A DNA stretch of 64,000 nt from Agapetus fuscipes (GCA_951799405.1 OX637351.1:8588251-8652250), one strand, 5' to 3'; shown: positions 44,991 through 55,530, numbered from the stretch's first letter. The notes: generated by a model from the letters alone, not told the origin. Program-made: numbers and translations.

Positions 44991-45295
44991 ACTGTATCCT
45001 GCCGCCCGCTGTTAGTACAGTACAAAAGTACAAAAAACACAATGAGATGGTTCGGACATCTTGAAAGAATGGGTGATGAACGACTTACGAAGAAAGTGTA
45101 CGGAGGAAATGTCAGAGGAAAGCGTGAAAGGGGAAGGCCGAGGACGGAATGGATAGACCAAAGAGGTGAGATTGCGAAAGAATGGAACTTGCAGAGTGAG
45201 AATATGAGCAGAATATGTATGAAGAAAGTGATTAATTTTAGAGATGAAAGAGGTATGGAAGGACAGAAAAAAGTGGAGACGCATCAGATAAACAA
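44990..45295 (+). pseudogene. LINE C-terminal fragment
   Basis: The frame 44961-45323 encodes NTMRWFGHLERMGDERLTKK, VYGGNVRGKRERGRPRTEWI and DQRGEIAKEWNLQSENMSRI, closest to the copy at 54262-55327. It is preceded by TGTATCCTGCCGCCC, the inverted terminus of the same LINE type, an odd head-to-tail arrangement. Confidence 0.82.
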
Positions 45296-45299
45296 CGGA

Positions 45300-45785
45300 C
45301 AACATAAGATAAACAACTTTTAAATTTTACGACACAAAATGCGGTTTTACTACCAAAGTTAATGTCAAATGTTGCAATAAAGGCACAGTGGTTTATTATA
45401 TTCAACGAAAGGTTTTGTGGGCTTTAAGACACATGTATAACACTGACTTCCTTTATTCATTTTAACTAGTTCAAAATTATTCAAAAAGTTTTTAACTATG
45501 CGACGATTAACCGGTTCTTAGTCGAGTGGTAGCGCTTCGGACGCGTAAATAGAAGGTCGTGGATTTGAATCCCGGCTGAGCACACAAAAATACCATTTAT
45601 ATTTTCAAATATGCTTTTCGCTGGGTTACAAAAATCATAAAACCTTTACCAGCGACCGGCCATTAAAGGTCCATCCAGCCTTACAGTAACTGGGTCTTGC
45701 TTGAGTACCTATTGGCGCTTTGTAGTGTCATAGTCTGTGAAATCTAGGGAGTCTCCCGCACAGAATTTCTTAGAAAACTGATAAA
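45300..45785 (+). mobile_element. Dispersed duplicate block 2 with SINE B and H tail
   Basis: 45305-45515 repeats the 43288 block (ACACAAAATGCGGTTTTACT, ACCAAAGTTAATGTCAAATG, TATGCGACGATTAACCGG). SINE B follows (45510-45727, box B GGATTTGAATCCC). 45728-45785 is the type H LINE terminus (AATCTAGGGAGTCTCCCGCA, CAGAATTTCTTA). Confidence 0.72.
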
Positions 45786-46235
45786 CTCATGTCAGATTAA
45801 TACGCCACTTATTCAGTTTTACCTTTACGGTATCGATATATTTCGCTGCGGACACCCGGCCGAGAAATGCAGTATGCAGAACCGCCTTCCCGAAGAGAAT
45901 AATCTAGTCCGCCCACGCCATCCACCTCGGGCTATGCTATATTTATGTATACATCTCGCTCACGGACATAATATAAATGCACAAATATATTTGTATATCC
46001 CTATTGTGGAATAACTGGTAATTGTATATTACAAAGCCAACACTTAAAATGAGTTGGACAGAACCAAGAGCGGCAATTCAGCATTTTTTCAAAAATGTAA
46101 ATATGAACATAAGACAGAACCGGCAGGAGCATCTTTGTGGGTGGAATTCCTTTGATCCCTTGATCAAAGGAATTGATTCGAAAATGGTGCTCCTGAGGAT
46201 GCCTACCTTTGCTGATAATGTTTAATTCATTTTCA

Positions 46236-46363
46236 GGGTAATCTTTACCTACCGAATATCGGTAATATTTGTATGAAGACTAATCAGCTGTTCACTTGCG
46301 GCCATCTTGGATTGACAGGTCTTCATACAAATATAACCGGTATTCGGTAGGTAAGAATTACCG
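46236..46363. mobile_element. Palindromic MITE, ~44-bp inverted ends
   Basis: GGTAATCTTTACCTACCGAA, TATCGGTAATATTTGTATGA and AGAC on the left are inverted on the right as GTCTTCATACAAATATAACC, GGTATTCGGTAGGTAAGAAT and TACC. A half copy lies at 47757-47800. The target duplication is not clear. Confidence 0.85.
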
Positions 46364-46531
46364 TGGTGATGCGCCTTCCAGCCCTGGTCTCGCACACAAT
46401 TGCGGTGCATTTGCACCGCAATATATATTTATATAGTGTCTAAGCGGACACCTCTCGCGTATTCCAGACCCTTCCATACGCATACCAACTACTATATGCC
46501 AGGGTACATACAAACATTCGAACACACATAC

Positions 46532-46620
46532 CTTCTGACTTCTGGAGAAGTAGGGAGACTCCTGGACCTCCTTGGCTTCACATCCTGGCTGCCGCCACTT
46601 CCTGGATGAGTGTTCCCCAT
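46532..46620 (-). CDS. Neuron navigator exon with probable start codon
   Basis: The donor is CAGAAG|GTATGT. From an ATG at 46620-46618 the frame reads MGNTHPGSGGSQDVKPRRSR and SLPTSPEVR with two trailing bases that complete Arg with exon 42950-43029. A TAA lies in frame nine to twelve bases upstream on the A-rich minus strand, and the only nearby AG (AAAAAAG|TGTTGAA) has no pyrimidine tract. The ATG is therefore likely to be a start in a 5'-UTR-containing exon. RSRSLPTSPE is a typical basic/Ser NAV linker. If correct, this isoform lacks a CH domain. Confidence 0.75.
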
Positions 46621-46744
46621 TTCAACACTTTTTTATTCTTATTTTATCACTGATATCATCATTTATTGTTCTTTATTTCATCATAAATAGGATATACGTA
46701 GCACGCTTCTAAGTCCGGCATAAATTTATTGATGTAGAACTTTT

Positions 46745-47095
46745 TTTTAAATAGATTTGTGGAAAGGAATGCAATCCACCAACCTATTTTGCCTGGCCAG
46801 GGTGTCTATTCACGATAGGGGATAGAGTAGATTCATTTCGGATTTACCAGAAAAAGCAATAAATGGTATTGTGAGGCACAATACCTTTATTCCTTTTTCG
46901 GGGAAAATCGAGATGAGTCTTCTCTATCCCCTATCGTGAATAGACACCCTGTTGTCTTCATGCGAAAGCAGAAGCTTGTGTGCATGCAACGGCATCTGTT
47001 GAACCAGGGTCGAAGTTATCGTCGCGAGATTCGAACCAACGTTATCCGGTTCCAAATAGCCTGACTTGATCCCCGCGGCCATAGCACCGACAAAT
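46745..47095 (-). mobile_element. SINE E copy with a MITE inside
   Basis: T-run and AAATAGATTTGTGGAAAGGA, CACCAACCTATTTTGCCTGG on the left; CATCTGTTGAACCAGGGTCG, AGATTCGAACCAACGTTATC and CCCCGCGGCCATAGCACCGA on the right, i.e. an inverted tRNA-like head with box B. A 154-bp palindromic element interrupts it. Confidence 0.75.
46798..46951. mobile_element. Palindromic MITE inside SINE E
   Basis: CAGGGTGTCTATTCACGATA, GGGGATAGAG(T/A)AGA forms 34-bp terminal inverted repeats. The centre is also foldable (GGTATTGTG AGGCA CAATACC). Ends starting CAGGG are seen in hAT elements, but I find no 8-bp flanking duplication. Confidence 0.85.
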
Positions 47096-47209
47096 TCCCT
47101 GAATAAAATAATTATCTATCACATGTTTGTACCTGCATATTTCCTAAAATGCGCAAAAAAAGTGAAGGCTTATTGATGCAATGAGGGCGTTGGTTACGAC
47201 CCCAAGGAA

Positions 47210-47765
47210 ACGTCGAGAAGATAACGAATGGGATATCCAGAGTCACAATAAAAGGAGAGCTTGTTTGAAGAAGTTTATGACTCCGGATGAAATGAAAGAA
47301 TATAAATAAATGGCGGTTGATCTGTGATGTTGGCTGTATCTGGTATTTTGTATTTTGTGTTTGTTTTGATGTCCATACATATTATTATTAGTCTATTTTA
47401 AAAATGTAATTTGTTCTGTAATGTTCCTTGACGTATAGGTTGGCATGCGGCTGGCCACCCATCTAATCTAATCTAATCTAAGCTGCAAAGATATGTTACA
47501 TTGGAGATTCACATTACATTCATTTTCACAACCAGACACGTAAAAGTTCGCGCTTGCACATCTTGCCGTCCTTCCCTGAAACAGTGGTGACGTTGGCAAA
47601 GTGAACCATTTGTATAGCATAGGTGGTCAGCCGCATACCAATCATAATCAAGGTCAACCTATAACCCATGCTGTAGAAAATGGTTCATTTTTGCAATGAT
47701 ACCCCTGTTCCAGGGAAAGTCGGCAAGAGTTGCAGGGTATATGTTCATTTTAGATTGGCAGGTCT
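47210..47765. mobile_element. LINE scrap and three family C pieces
   Basis: 47215-47430 (+): LINE C-terminus EWDIQSHNKRRACLKKF and the 3' UTR; 47428-47460 (+): C start; 47462-47655 (-): C with ATCTAATCTAATCTAATCTA tail; 47660-47760 (+): C piece from AACCCATGCTGTAGAAAATG. Confidence 0.75.
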
Positions 47766-47835
47766 TCATACACATATTACCGATATTCGGCAGGCTTTCG
47801 CATCACTCTAACCGCCCTTCCATACCAGCGTAAAA

Positions 47836-47989
47836 GAATTAATCTTAAATAAAGCTATTTTTTGTTTAACGTAGTTTATTTTCACAATAATATTTAATAT
47901 CTCTTTATTTATTTAAAAATAGCTTTATTTAAAAAAAATGAATTTTCACTGTGTGAATACACAAACCCTACAAAATCGAATTAATCTTA
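47836..47989. mobile_element. Hairpin element K, copy 3
   Basis: Arms AAATAAAGCTATTTTT (about 47847-47862) and AAAAATAGCTTTATTTA (47915-47931), then the core TGAATTTTCACTGTGTGAAT plus ACACAAACCCTACAAAATC. GAATTAATCTTA flanks both sides exactly (47836-47847, 47978-47989). Confidence 0.75.
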
Positions 47990-48051
47990 GATTATTTTTT
48001 AAATAATCGCTATTTGAGCTGCCGAAGATCTCATATTTTCGCATCCATACG

Positions 48052-48530
48052 ACTGGTCCGTAGTTCAGTGGTAACACTTAGGACTCTGAATGGGAAGGTT
48101 GTGGGTTCGATTCCCGGCGGAGCACAAAAAATATACCATTTATATTTTCAAATTTGCACTCCGCTGGGTTGAAAAATTCATAAAACCTTTACCAATGACC
48201 GGTCACCAAAGGTCCATCCAGCCTTACAGCAACTGGGTCTTGCTTGAGAATTGGCTTTGTAGCGACGACGATCAAGCTCGTAAAAAGGTCGATAGCTCAA
48301 TTGATAGAATGCTTGCATTCCATGCCGAGAGCAAGGGTTCGATCTCAAAGGCTTACTCAGCCTCCACAAGAAATGAGAACCAGCCCCCCGGGAGCTGGGA
48401 AACCCCCACTTCAACTGAAAGTGATTGGTGTAAGGCCGGCCCCCTTACCTGTAAAAATAAATACGTTCAACTCGCCACATACGACCCCTTCGGGGAAACG
48501 CAGGCAAGAAGTTACAGGCTTTCGCATTAC
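48052..48530 (+). mobile_element. Dimeric SINE (B+A)
   Basis: B head GACTGGTCCGTAGTTCAGTG with box B GGGTTCGATTCCC; junction CGATCAAGCTCGTAAAAAGG; A head GGTCGATAGCTCAATTGATA with box B GGGTTCGATCTC; A body ends CGGGGAAACGCAGGCAAGAA. The plus strand happens to be open for 166-169 codons through it, without protein features. Confidence 0.88.
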
Positions 48531-48659
48531 TCTAACCGCCCTTATCCATACCAACGTAAAGTAATAATTTTAGATTTTTTCTTAACAATCGCTATTTGAT
48601 TTTATTTATGCTATTTGAAGATTATAGATAGATTATAGATCTGTCGAAGATTTCGCATT

Positions 48660-48880
48660 TTCGCATTAGGGATTTTTATTCACACTTTTAAGCGTCGTTA
48701 CGGCTCCGTCTAACGATCGTTATTTCCGTTGGGACGAGCCGTTATAACGGCGCAAATCCCGCAGGACAATTACGCGGGGTGACGCGGCGTAAAAATGAGA
48801 AGAGTGACGCGGCGTCAAGACAAGGAGGAGCTGTCAAAACACGCGCCAAATCTGGGGAAAATCGGCCTTAAGTGGTCTTA
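48660..48880. other. GC-rich segment of unknown nature
   Basis: CGTTACGGCTCCGTCTAACG, CCGTTATAACGGCGCAAATC, GGGTGACGCGGCGTAAAAAT and GTGACGCGGCGTCAAGACAA. CpG-rich between AT-rich repeats, with GACGCGGCGT twice. I see no coding frame. It may be part of a DNA element. It is duplicated at 51709-51929. Confidence 0.4.
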
Positions 48881-48954
48881 GCTAAGATGTACTGTGCCGT
48901 CATGCTTGTAAGAAAAATATTATGACTGAAGATGAAACGAAAGAAGTATGTAAG

Positions 48955-49515
48955 TATGGTTCACTTTGCCAATGTCACCCTTGTTTCAGGGAAGGACGGC
49001 AAGAGTTGCAGGGTGTATGTCCATTTGAGATTTGGTTTTTATATTGTAGGTTCACATGAGGCATATGCAAGCGCGAACTTGTACGTGTCTGCTTGTGAGA
49101 ATGCATGTAATTAGAATCTCCAATTTAACATATCTTTGCAACTTAGATTAGATTAGATGTAAGAAACGAAGGAAATGTCGGTTGATCTGTAATATTGGCA
49201 GCCAGGACAAGGGTTTTTTTTTTAAATTACAATTATTATTTATCGATTTAAAAAATGTAATCTGTTGTTAATGTTCCTTGACTTATAGGTTGGTATGCGG
49301 CTGACCACCCATGCTGTAGAAAATGGTTCACTTTGTCAATGTCACCCCTGTTTCAGGGAAGGACGGCAAGAGTTGCGGGTGTATGTCCATTCGAGATTTG
49401 GGTTTTTATGTTGTAGGTTCACATGCAACATGTTTAAGCACGAACTTATGGGAATGCATATAATGTGAATCCCCTATGTTACATATTATTTTTGCAACTT
49501 AGATTAGATTAGAAT
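48955..49515 (+). mobile_element. Two LINE-end/family C copies
   Basis: 48905-48950 is the LINE C-terminus (KKNIMTEDETKEVCK); C follows from 48957 (GGTTCACTTTGCCAATGTCA) without its first 40 bp, ending at 49163. A second LINE end and 3' UTR lead into a full C at 49277-49515. Confidence 0.85.
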
Positions 49516-49734
49516 GTGTGCACTTCTGCACGCGCCTTCTAGGCTTGAATAATGGAAGTAGAAAAAGAAGAAGAAGCTTTTTCATCCACCAAGAGTGCAT
49601 TAAGCAAGATGGATCTCTGTGGTGTGAACAGTCACGGTAGGGTGGAGACAGGGTTGCCAGCACTATGGCGCTCCTAATCCCGATACATTTATAATCCCAT
49701 AAAATCGCTATTAGCAATATATTATAGTATAACT

Positions 49735-49920
49735 TCTTATCGCGTTGTTCCCAAAGAGATTGTACGTGTCGAGTGGAACCCATTTACTTTTAAAGGCAAG
49801 GGGACCGGCCTTGCGCCAACCACTTTAGTTGAAGTGAGGGTTTCCCAGCTCTCGAGAGGGGTGCTACTAATTTCTTGTGAAGCCTGAGTTGGTACCTTGA
49901 CGGTGTTTTATATTGAGAGA
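49735..49920 (-). mobile_element. SINE A 3' part
   Basis: Minus strand has AGCTGGGAAACCCTCACTTC, AGTGGTTGGCGCAAGGCCGG and AACGCGATAAGAAGTTATAC. The head is missing. Duplicated at 52785-52970. Confidence 0.75.
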
Positions 49921-50164
49921 AAAAAAAGTTTAAGGGTGAGTGTATTGATATGGTGAAGATTCATTTTTCATTTGAAATAAAAAATAAACTCGCTTGACAA
50001 TAGTTGTTGTCTATATAATAGTGTGTTGACACCGAAAGCGCTCGAGGGAGTAAATCAACTGTTGAAGAACAACTTTGTCTTTTATTTTTACATTATTAAA
50101 TTAAGATTATTATATCAAGTATAGCCTTTGTCCTTAATTTTTCAATATTTAAGTTTTGTTGATT

Positions 50165-50565
50165 TATCACTTTCCATGCTTATGTAAGGACCGAAAAAAA
50201 TGGCGGCTGATCTGTAATGTAGGCGGCTAAGGCCAAGAATAAATTTTCATTTGTATAGATGTTTTGTAGATTTTTTAGTGTTTGTTTGTTTGTATAACTG
50301 GATGAAATTAATTGCTTGAATTCCTTGACTTATAAGTTGGTATGAGGCTGACCACCCATACTGTAAAAAATGGTTCACTTTGCCAATGTCACCTCTTTTT
50401 CAGGGAAGGTCGGCAAGAGTTGCAGGGCTTATGTTCATTTGAGATTGGGTTTTTATATTGTAGGTCCACATGCGTGAGCGCGAAATTATGCGTGTCTGCT
50501 TGTGGGAATGCATTGAATTTGAATCTCAAATGATAGATATCTTTGCAACTTAGATTTAGATGCTT
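50165..50565 (+). mobile_element. LINE end plus family C
   Basis: CTTATGTAAGGACCGAAAAA, TGGCGGCTGATCTGTAATGT (LINE end), 3' UTR, then C from 50325 (TTCCTTGACTTATAAGTTGG) to CTTTGCAACTTAGATTTAGA. An internal deletion removes the CGGCATGTG part. Confidence 0.87.
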
Positions 50566-51103
50566 CTTGTAATTGTAATAAAGAAAAAAATATTTTTGTT
50601 AAATAGATCCTGGGATTTGCGGGATTAAAATGAATTCGTTTGCCAACCCTGTGTCTCATAGTCACTAATTCTCTCCCCCTCATTTTAAGGGCTCCCACCC
50701 TTCCTCTATATTATTATTATTATAATGTCCACAAATCGATAATTATTATACACATAACTACTACAACTTTTACTTTGTGCGTCCAACCCTTAAAAATGAG
50801 GGGACGGTTTTTTGTAAATATACTTTTTCCCCTTTGATCTTTTTGTACAAAAAATAGAAGTACACATCCGAATATAAAAAAAACTATAACCCATAATGTA
50901 AGTTACAAAGTATATTAACAATTAAGTTTCATATTTATTGCACGTCCACTAACAGACACGTGTAAGTTTGTGTTTATATTCATATTATGTTGCAAGTGTG
51001 ATTATCCTAAATCTCGAATGAACATAAGTACGTACTGCAGCTCTTACCGACTTTCCTTAAAACAGTGGTAACATTGGCAGAAGTGAACCTTAAATTTTAA
51101 ACC

Positions 51104-54100
51104 GGTCCGTAGCTCAGTGGTAACACTGCGGACTCTGAATGTGAAGGTTGTGGGTTCGATTCCCGGCGGAGCACAAAAAATATACCATTTATATTTTCAA
51201 ATTTGCACTCCGCTGGGTTGAAAAATTCATAAAACCTTTACCAATGACCGGTCACCAAAGGTCCATCCAGCCTTACAGCAACTGGGTCTTGCTTGAGAAT
51301 TGGCTTTGTAGCGACGACGATCAAGCTCGTAAAAAGGTCGATAGCTCAATTGATAGAATGCTTGCATTCCATGCCGAGAGCAAGGGTTCGATCTCAAAGG
51401 CTTACTCAGCCTCCACAAGAAATGAGAACCAGCCCCCCGGGAGCTGGGAAACCCCCACTTCAACTGAAAGTGATTGGTGTAAGGCCGGCCCCCTTACCTG
51501 TAAAAATAAATACGTTCAACTCGCCACATACGACCCCTTCGGGGAAACGCAGGCAAGAAGTTACAGGCTTTCGCATTACTCTAACCGCCCTTATCCATAC
51601 CAACGTAAAGTAATAATTTTAGATTTTTTCTTAACAATCGCTATTTGATTTTATTTATGCTATTTGAAGATTATAGATAGATTATAGATCTGTCGAAGAT
51701 TTCGCATTTTCGCATTAGGGATTTTTATTCACACTTTTAAGCGTCGTTACGGCTCCGTCTAACGATCGTTATTTCCGTTGGGACGAGCCGTTATAACGGC
51801 GCAAATCCCGCAGGACAATTACGCGGGGTGACGCGGCGTAAAAATGAGAAGAGTGACGCGGCGTCAAGACAAGGAGGAGCTGTCAAAACACGCGCCAAAT
51901 CTGGGGAAAATCGGCCTTAAGTGGTCTTAGCTAAGATGTACTGTGCCGTCATGCTTGTAAGAAAAATATTATGACTGAAGATGAAACGAAAGAAGTATGT
52001 AAGTATGGTTCACTTTGCCAATGTCACCCTTGTTTCAGGGAAGGACGGCAAGAGTTGCAGGGTGTATGTCCATTTGAGATTTGGTTTTTATATTGTAGGT
52101 TCACATGAGGCATATGCAAGCGCGAACTTGTACGTGTCTGCTTGTGAGAATGCATGTAATTAGAATCTCCAATTTAACATATCTTTGCAACTTAGATTAG
52201 ATTAGATGTAAGAAACGAAGGAAATGTCGGTTGATCTGTAATATTGGCAGCCAGGACAAGGGTTTTTTTTTTAAATTACAATTATTATTTATCGATTTAA
52301 AAAATGTAATCTGTTGTTAATGTTCCTTGACTTATAGGTTGGTATGCGGCTGACCACCCATGCTGTAGAAAATGGTTCACTTTGTCAATGTCACCCCTGT
52401 TTCAGGGAAGGACGGCAAGAGTTGCGGGTGTATGTCCATTCGAGATTTGGGTTTTTATGTTGTAGGTTCACATGCAACATGTTTAAGCACGAACTTATGG
52501 GAATGCATATAATGTGAATCCCCTATGTTACATATTATTTTTGCAACTTAGATTAGATTAGAATGTGTGCACTTCTGCACGCGCCTTCTAGGCTTGAATA
52601 ATGGAAGTAGAAAAAGAAGAAGAAGCTTTTTCATCCACCAAGAGTGCATTAAGCAAGATGGATCTCTGTGGTGTGAACAGTCACGGTAGGGTGGAGACAG
52701 GGTTGCCAGCACTATGGCGCTCCTAATCCCGATACATTTATAATCCCATAAAATCGCTATTAGCAATATATTATAGTATAACTTCTTATCGCGTTGTTCC
52801 CAAAGAGATTGTACGTGTCGAGTGGAACCCATTTACTTTTAAAGGCAAGGGGACCGGCCTTGCGCCAACCACTTTAGTTGAAGTGAGGGTTTCCCAGCTC
52901 TCGAGAGGGGTGCTACTAATTTCTTGTGAAGCCTGAGTTGGTACCTTGACGGTGTTTTATATTGAGAGAAAAAAAAGTTTAAGGGTGAGTGTATTGATAT
53001 GGTGAAGATTCATTTTTCATTTGAAATAAAAAATAAACTCGCTTGACAATAGTTGTTGTCTATATAATAGTGTGTTGACACCGAAAGCGCTCGAGGGAGT
53101 AAATCAACTGTTGAAGAACAACTTTGTTTTTTATTTTTACATTATTAAATTAAGATTATTATATCAAGTATAGCCTTTGTCCTTAAATTTTCAATATTTA
53201 AGTTTTGTTGATTTATCACTTTCCATGCTTATGTAAGGACCGAAATAAAATGGCGGCTGATCTGTAATGTAGGCGGCTATGGCCAAGAATCAATTTTCAT
53301 TTGTATAGATGTTTTGTAGATTTTTTAGTGTTTGTTTGTTTGTATAACTGGATGAAATTAATTGCTTGAATTCCTTGACTTATAAGTTGGTATGAGGCTG
53401 ACCACCCATACTGTAAAAAATGGTTCACTTTGCCAATGTCACCTCTTTTTCAGGGAAGGTCGGCAAGAGTTGCAGGGCTTATGTTCATTTGAGATTGGGT
53501 TTTTATATTGTAGGTCCACATGCGTGAGCGCGAAATTATGCGTGTCTGCTTGTGGGAATGCATTGAATTTGAATCTCAAATGATAGATATCTTTGCAACT
53601 TAGATTTAGATGCTTCTTGTAATTGTAATAAAGAAAAAAATATTTTTGTTAAATAGATCCTGGGATTTGCGGGATTAAAATGAATTCGTTTGCCAACCCT
53701 GTGTCTCATAGTCACTAATTCTCTCCCCCTCATTTTAAGGGCTCCCACCCTTCCTCTATATTATTATTATTATAATGTCCACAAATCGATAATTATTATA
53801 CACATAACTACTACAACTTTTACTTTGTGCGTCCAACCCTTAAAAATGAGGGGACGGTTTTTTGTAAATATACTTTTTCCCCTTTGATCTTTTTGTACAA
53901 AAAATAGAAGTACACATCCGAATATAAAAAAAACTATAACCCATAATGTAAGTTACAAAGTATATTAACAATTAAGTTTCATATTTATTGCACGTCCACT
54001 AACAGACACGTGTAAGTTTGTGTTTATATTCATATTATGTTGCAAGTGTGATTATCCTAAATCTCGAATGAACATAAGTACGTACTGCAGCTCTTACCGA

Positions 54101-54152
54101 CTTTCCTTAAAACAGTGGTAACATTGGCAGAAGTGAACCTTAAATTTTAAAC
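51104..54152 (+). repeat. 3.05-kb tandem duplication, copy 2
   Basis: See copy 1. Its first SINE B head is a hybrid: up to 51142 it matches the SINE at 54153 (GTGAAGG), and from 51160 it matches the SINE at 48052 (CGATTCCC rather than CGAATCCC). The crossover therefore lies between 51143 and 51159. All elements in copy 1 recur here at +3049/3050. Confidence 0.97.
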
Positions 54153-55440
54153 CGGTCCGTAGCTCAGTGGTAACACTGCGGACTCTGAATGTGAAGGTTG
54201 TGGGTTCGAATCCCGGCGGAGCACAAAAAATAAACCATTTATGTTTTCAAATTTGCTCTTCGCTTGTCTTGTCTTGTCTTGTATCCTGCCGCCTTTCCTC
54301 TAGGGGTGGCCAGTACCTCCACACAAGTGCCTCCACTTGACTCTGTCCTTGCATACTTCTTTCATCTCATCTAATTTCATCACTCTTTTCATGCATGCTC
54401 TTCTCTTGTTTCCACTCTGTAGATTCCATTCATTCGCAATCTCATTTATCTGATCAATCCATTGTTTCCTAGGTCTTCCCCTTCCACGCTTACCTGTTAC
54501 ATTCCCTTTATACACTCTTTTTGTCAGTCGGTCTTCATTCATCCTTTCAATATGTCCAAACCATCGCATCACACTTCTTTGAACTTTCACTTTCACGCTT
54601 TCTTTTACTCCGCATTCATTTAGAACCCATTCGTTTCTCACTCTATCTTTCAGTGTTTTTCCTGTCATACTTCTCAGATGGGCCATTTCTACGGTGCATA
54701 CCTTATTTACTTCTCTTTCATTCAACGTCCATGACTCGCTTCCATACATCAGGGTCGGCAACAAAATACAATTGTGTACCGCCATTTTCATTTTCTTTGG
54801 TATCCTTTTATTCTTCGCTATTCTACCAAACGCTCCTATCACGCATCTTCCTTTGCTGGCACGCTTCTCTAATTCTTTCGTCATCTTACCATTCGCCTCA
54901 AACTTACTTCCTAAATAGTCAAACTCATTCACTACTTCAACTTGTATTCCATTCAAATTAATTGTAAGTTCCTCACATACTTCATTCCTGTCAAAAACTA
55001 ATACTTTTGTCTTATTCGCATTTACTTTCAAGCTATTCTTACAAAATGCATCATTTAGTTTGGTTAACATCGTTTGGAGTTCCTCCGCCGAGTCAGCTAA
55101 AACTATAGCATCATCAGCATAAAGAAGTACTCCAACTCTTGTTTCACCCACTTTCACTCCGCTCTCTGATATTCCAGCTTCTTTTATGCAACTGTCCATG
55201 ATTATATTAAACAACCATGGACTCATCACGCAGCCTTGCCTCACTCCCTTATATACATCAAACCAGTCACTATATCTCCCATCCACTCTTACACATGCCG
55301 AACTATTTTCATAGATGGCACGTATCTGGGTTGACAAATTCATAAACCTTTACCAATGACCGGTCACCAAAGGTCCATCCAGCCTTACAGCAACTGGGTA
55401 TTGTTTGAGTATTGGCGCTTTGTAGCGACGACCAAGGTCG
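54150..55440 (+). mobile_element. SINE B interrupted by a LINE
   Basis: Head at 54150 (ACCGGTCCGTAGCTCAGTGG, box B GGGTTCGAATCCC) to 54261 (TTTGCTCTTCGC), then a LINE, then the SINE resumes at about 55328 (TGGGTTGACAAATTCATAAA) to GCGACGACCAAGGTCGTAC. Confidence 0.88.
54262..55327 (-). pseudogene. 5'-truncated RTE-like LINE with open RT C-terminal frame
   Basis: On the minus strand about 340 codons are open from the truncation point to 54300: AIYENSSACVRVDGRYSDWF, GVRQGCVMSPWLFNIIMDSC, the catalytic LLYADDAIVLADSAEE, VVNEFDYLGSKFEANGKMTK, MYGSESWTLNEREVNKVCTV, RWFGHIERMNEDRLTKRVYK, GRGRPRKQWIDQINEIANEW and a stop after GGTGHP. It is about 60% like the 35.5-kb LINE in the aligned parts by eye. 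The terminus is CTAGAGGAAAGGCGGCAGGA and then ACAAG repeats (54263-54280). The N-terminal half of RT and the endonuclease are gone, so it cannot be active. Confidence 0.9.
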
Positions 55441-55530
55441 TACACCTCTGCGGCACTACAACAAGTGTCATAGACCCCTAGAGTCTCAAGAATCTAGGGA
55501 GTCTCCCGCACAGGATTTCTTAAAAAAAAA
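55441..55530 (+). mobile_element. Type H LINE terminus
   Basis: CACCTCTGCGGCACTACAAC, AAGTGTCATAGACCCCTAGA and AATCTAGGGAGTCTCCCGCA then a poly(A)-like run. It is the same terminus as 24415-24480 inverted, and it abuts a SINE B body here and at 45728. Confidence 0.78.

Larger units (their letters stand above)
48052..51103 (+). repeat. 3.05-kb tandem duplication, copy 1
   Basis: It is repeated at 51104-54152 with an offset of 3049-3050 bp and only a handful of differences (for example near 50115, 50136, 50190 and 50233). Contents: a dimeric SINE, family C copies (48955-49165, 49275-49515, 50320-50560, and a divergent inverted one at 50885-51090), a GC-rich 190-bp segment, an inverted SINE A piece and repeat J. 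Both copies are bounded by SINE B heads. Confidence 0.97.

Noticed and set aside
48090..48599. Open frame of 169 codons on the plus strand (and its twin at 51148-51648)
   Set aside because: It lies wholly inside the dimeric SINE; the open state is chance, duplicated with the 3-kb repeat. No protein motif.
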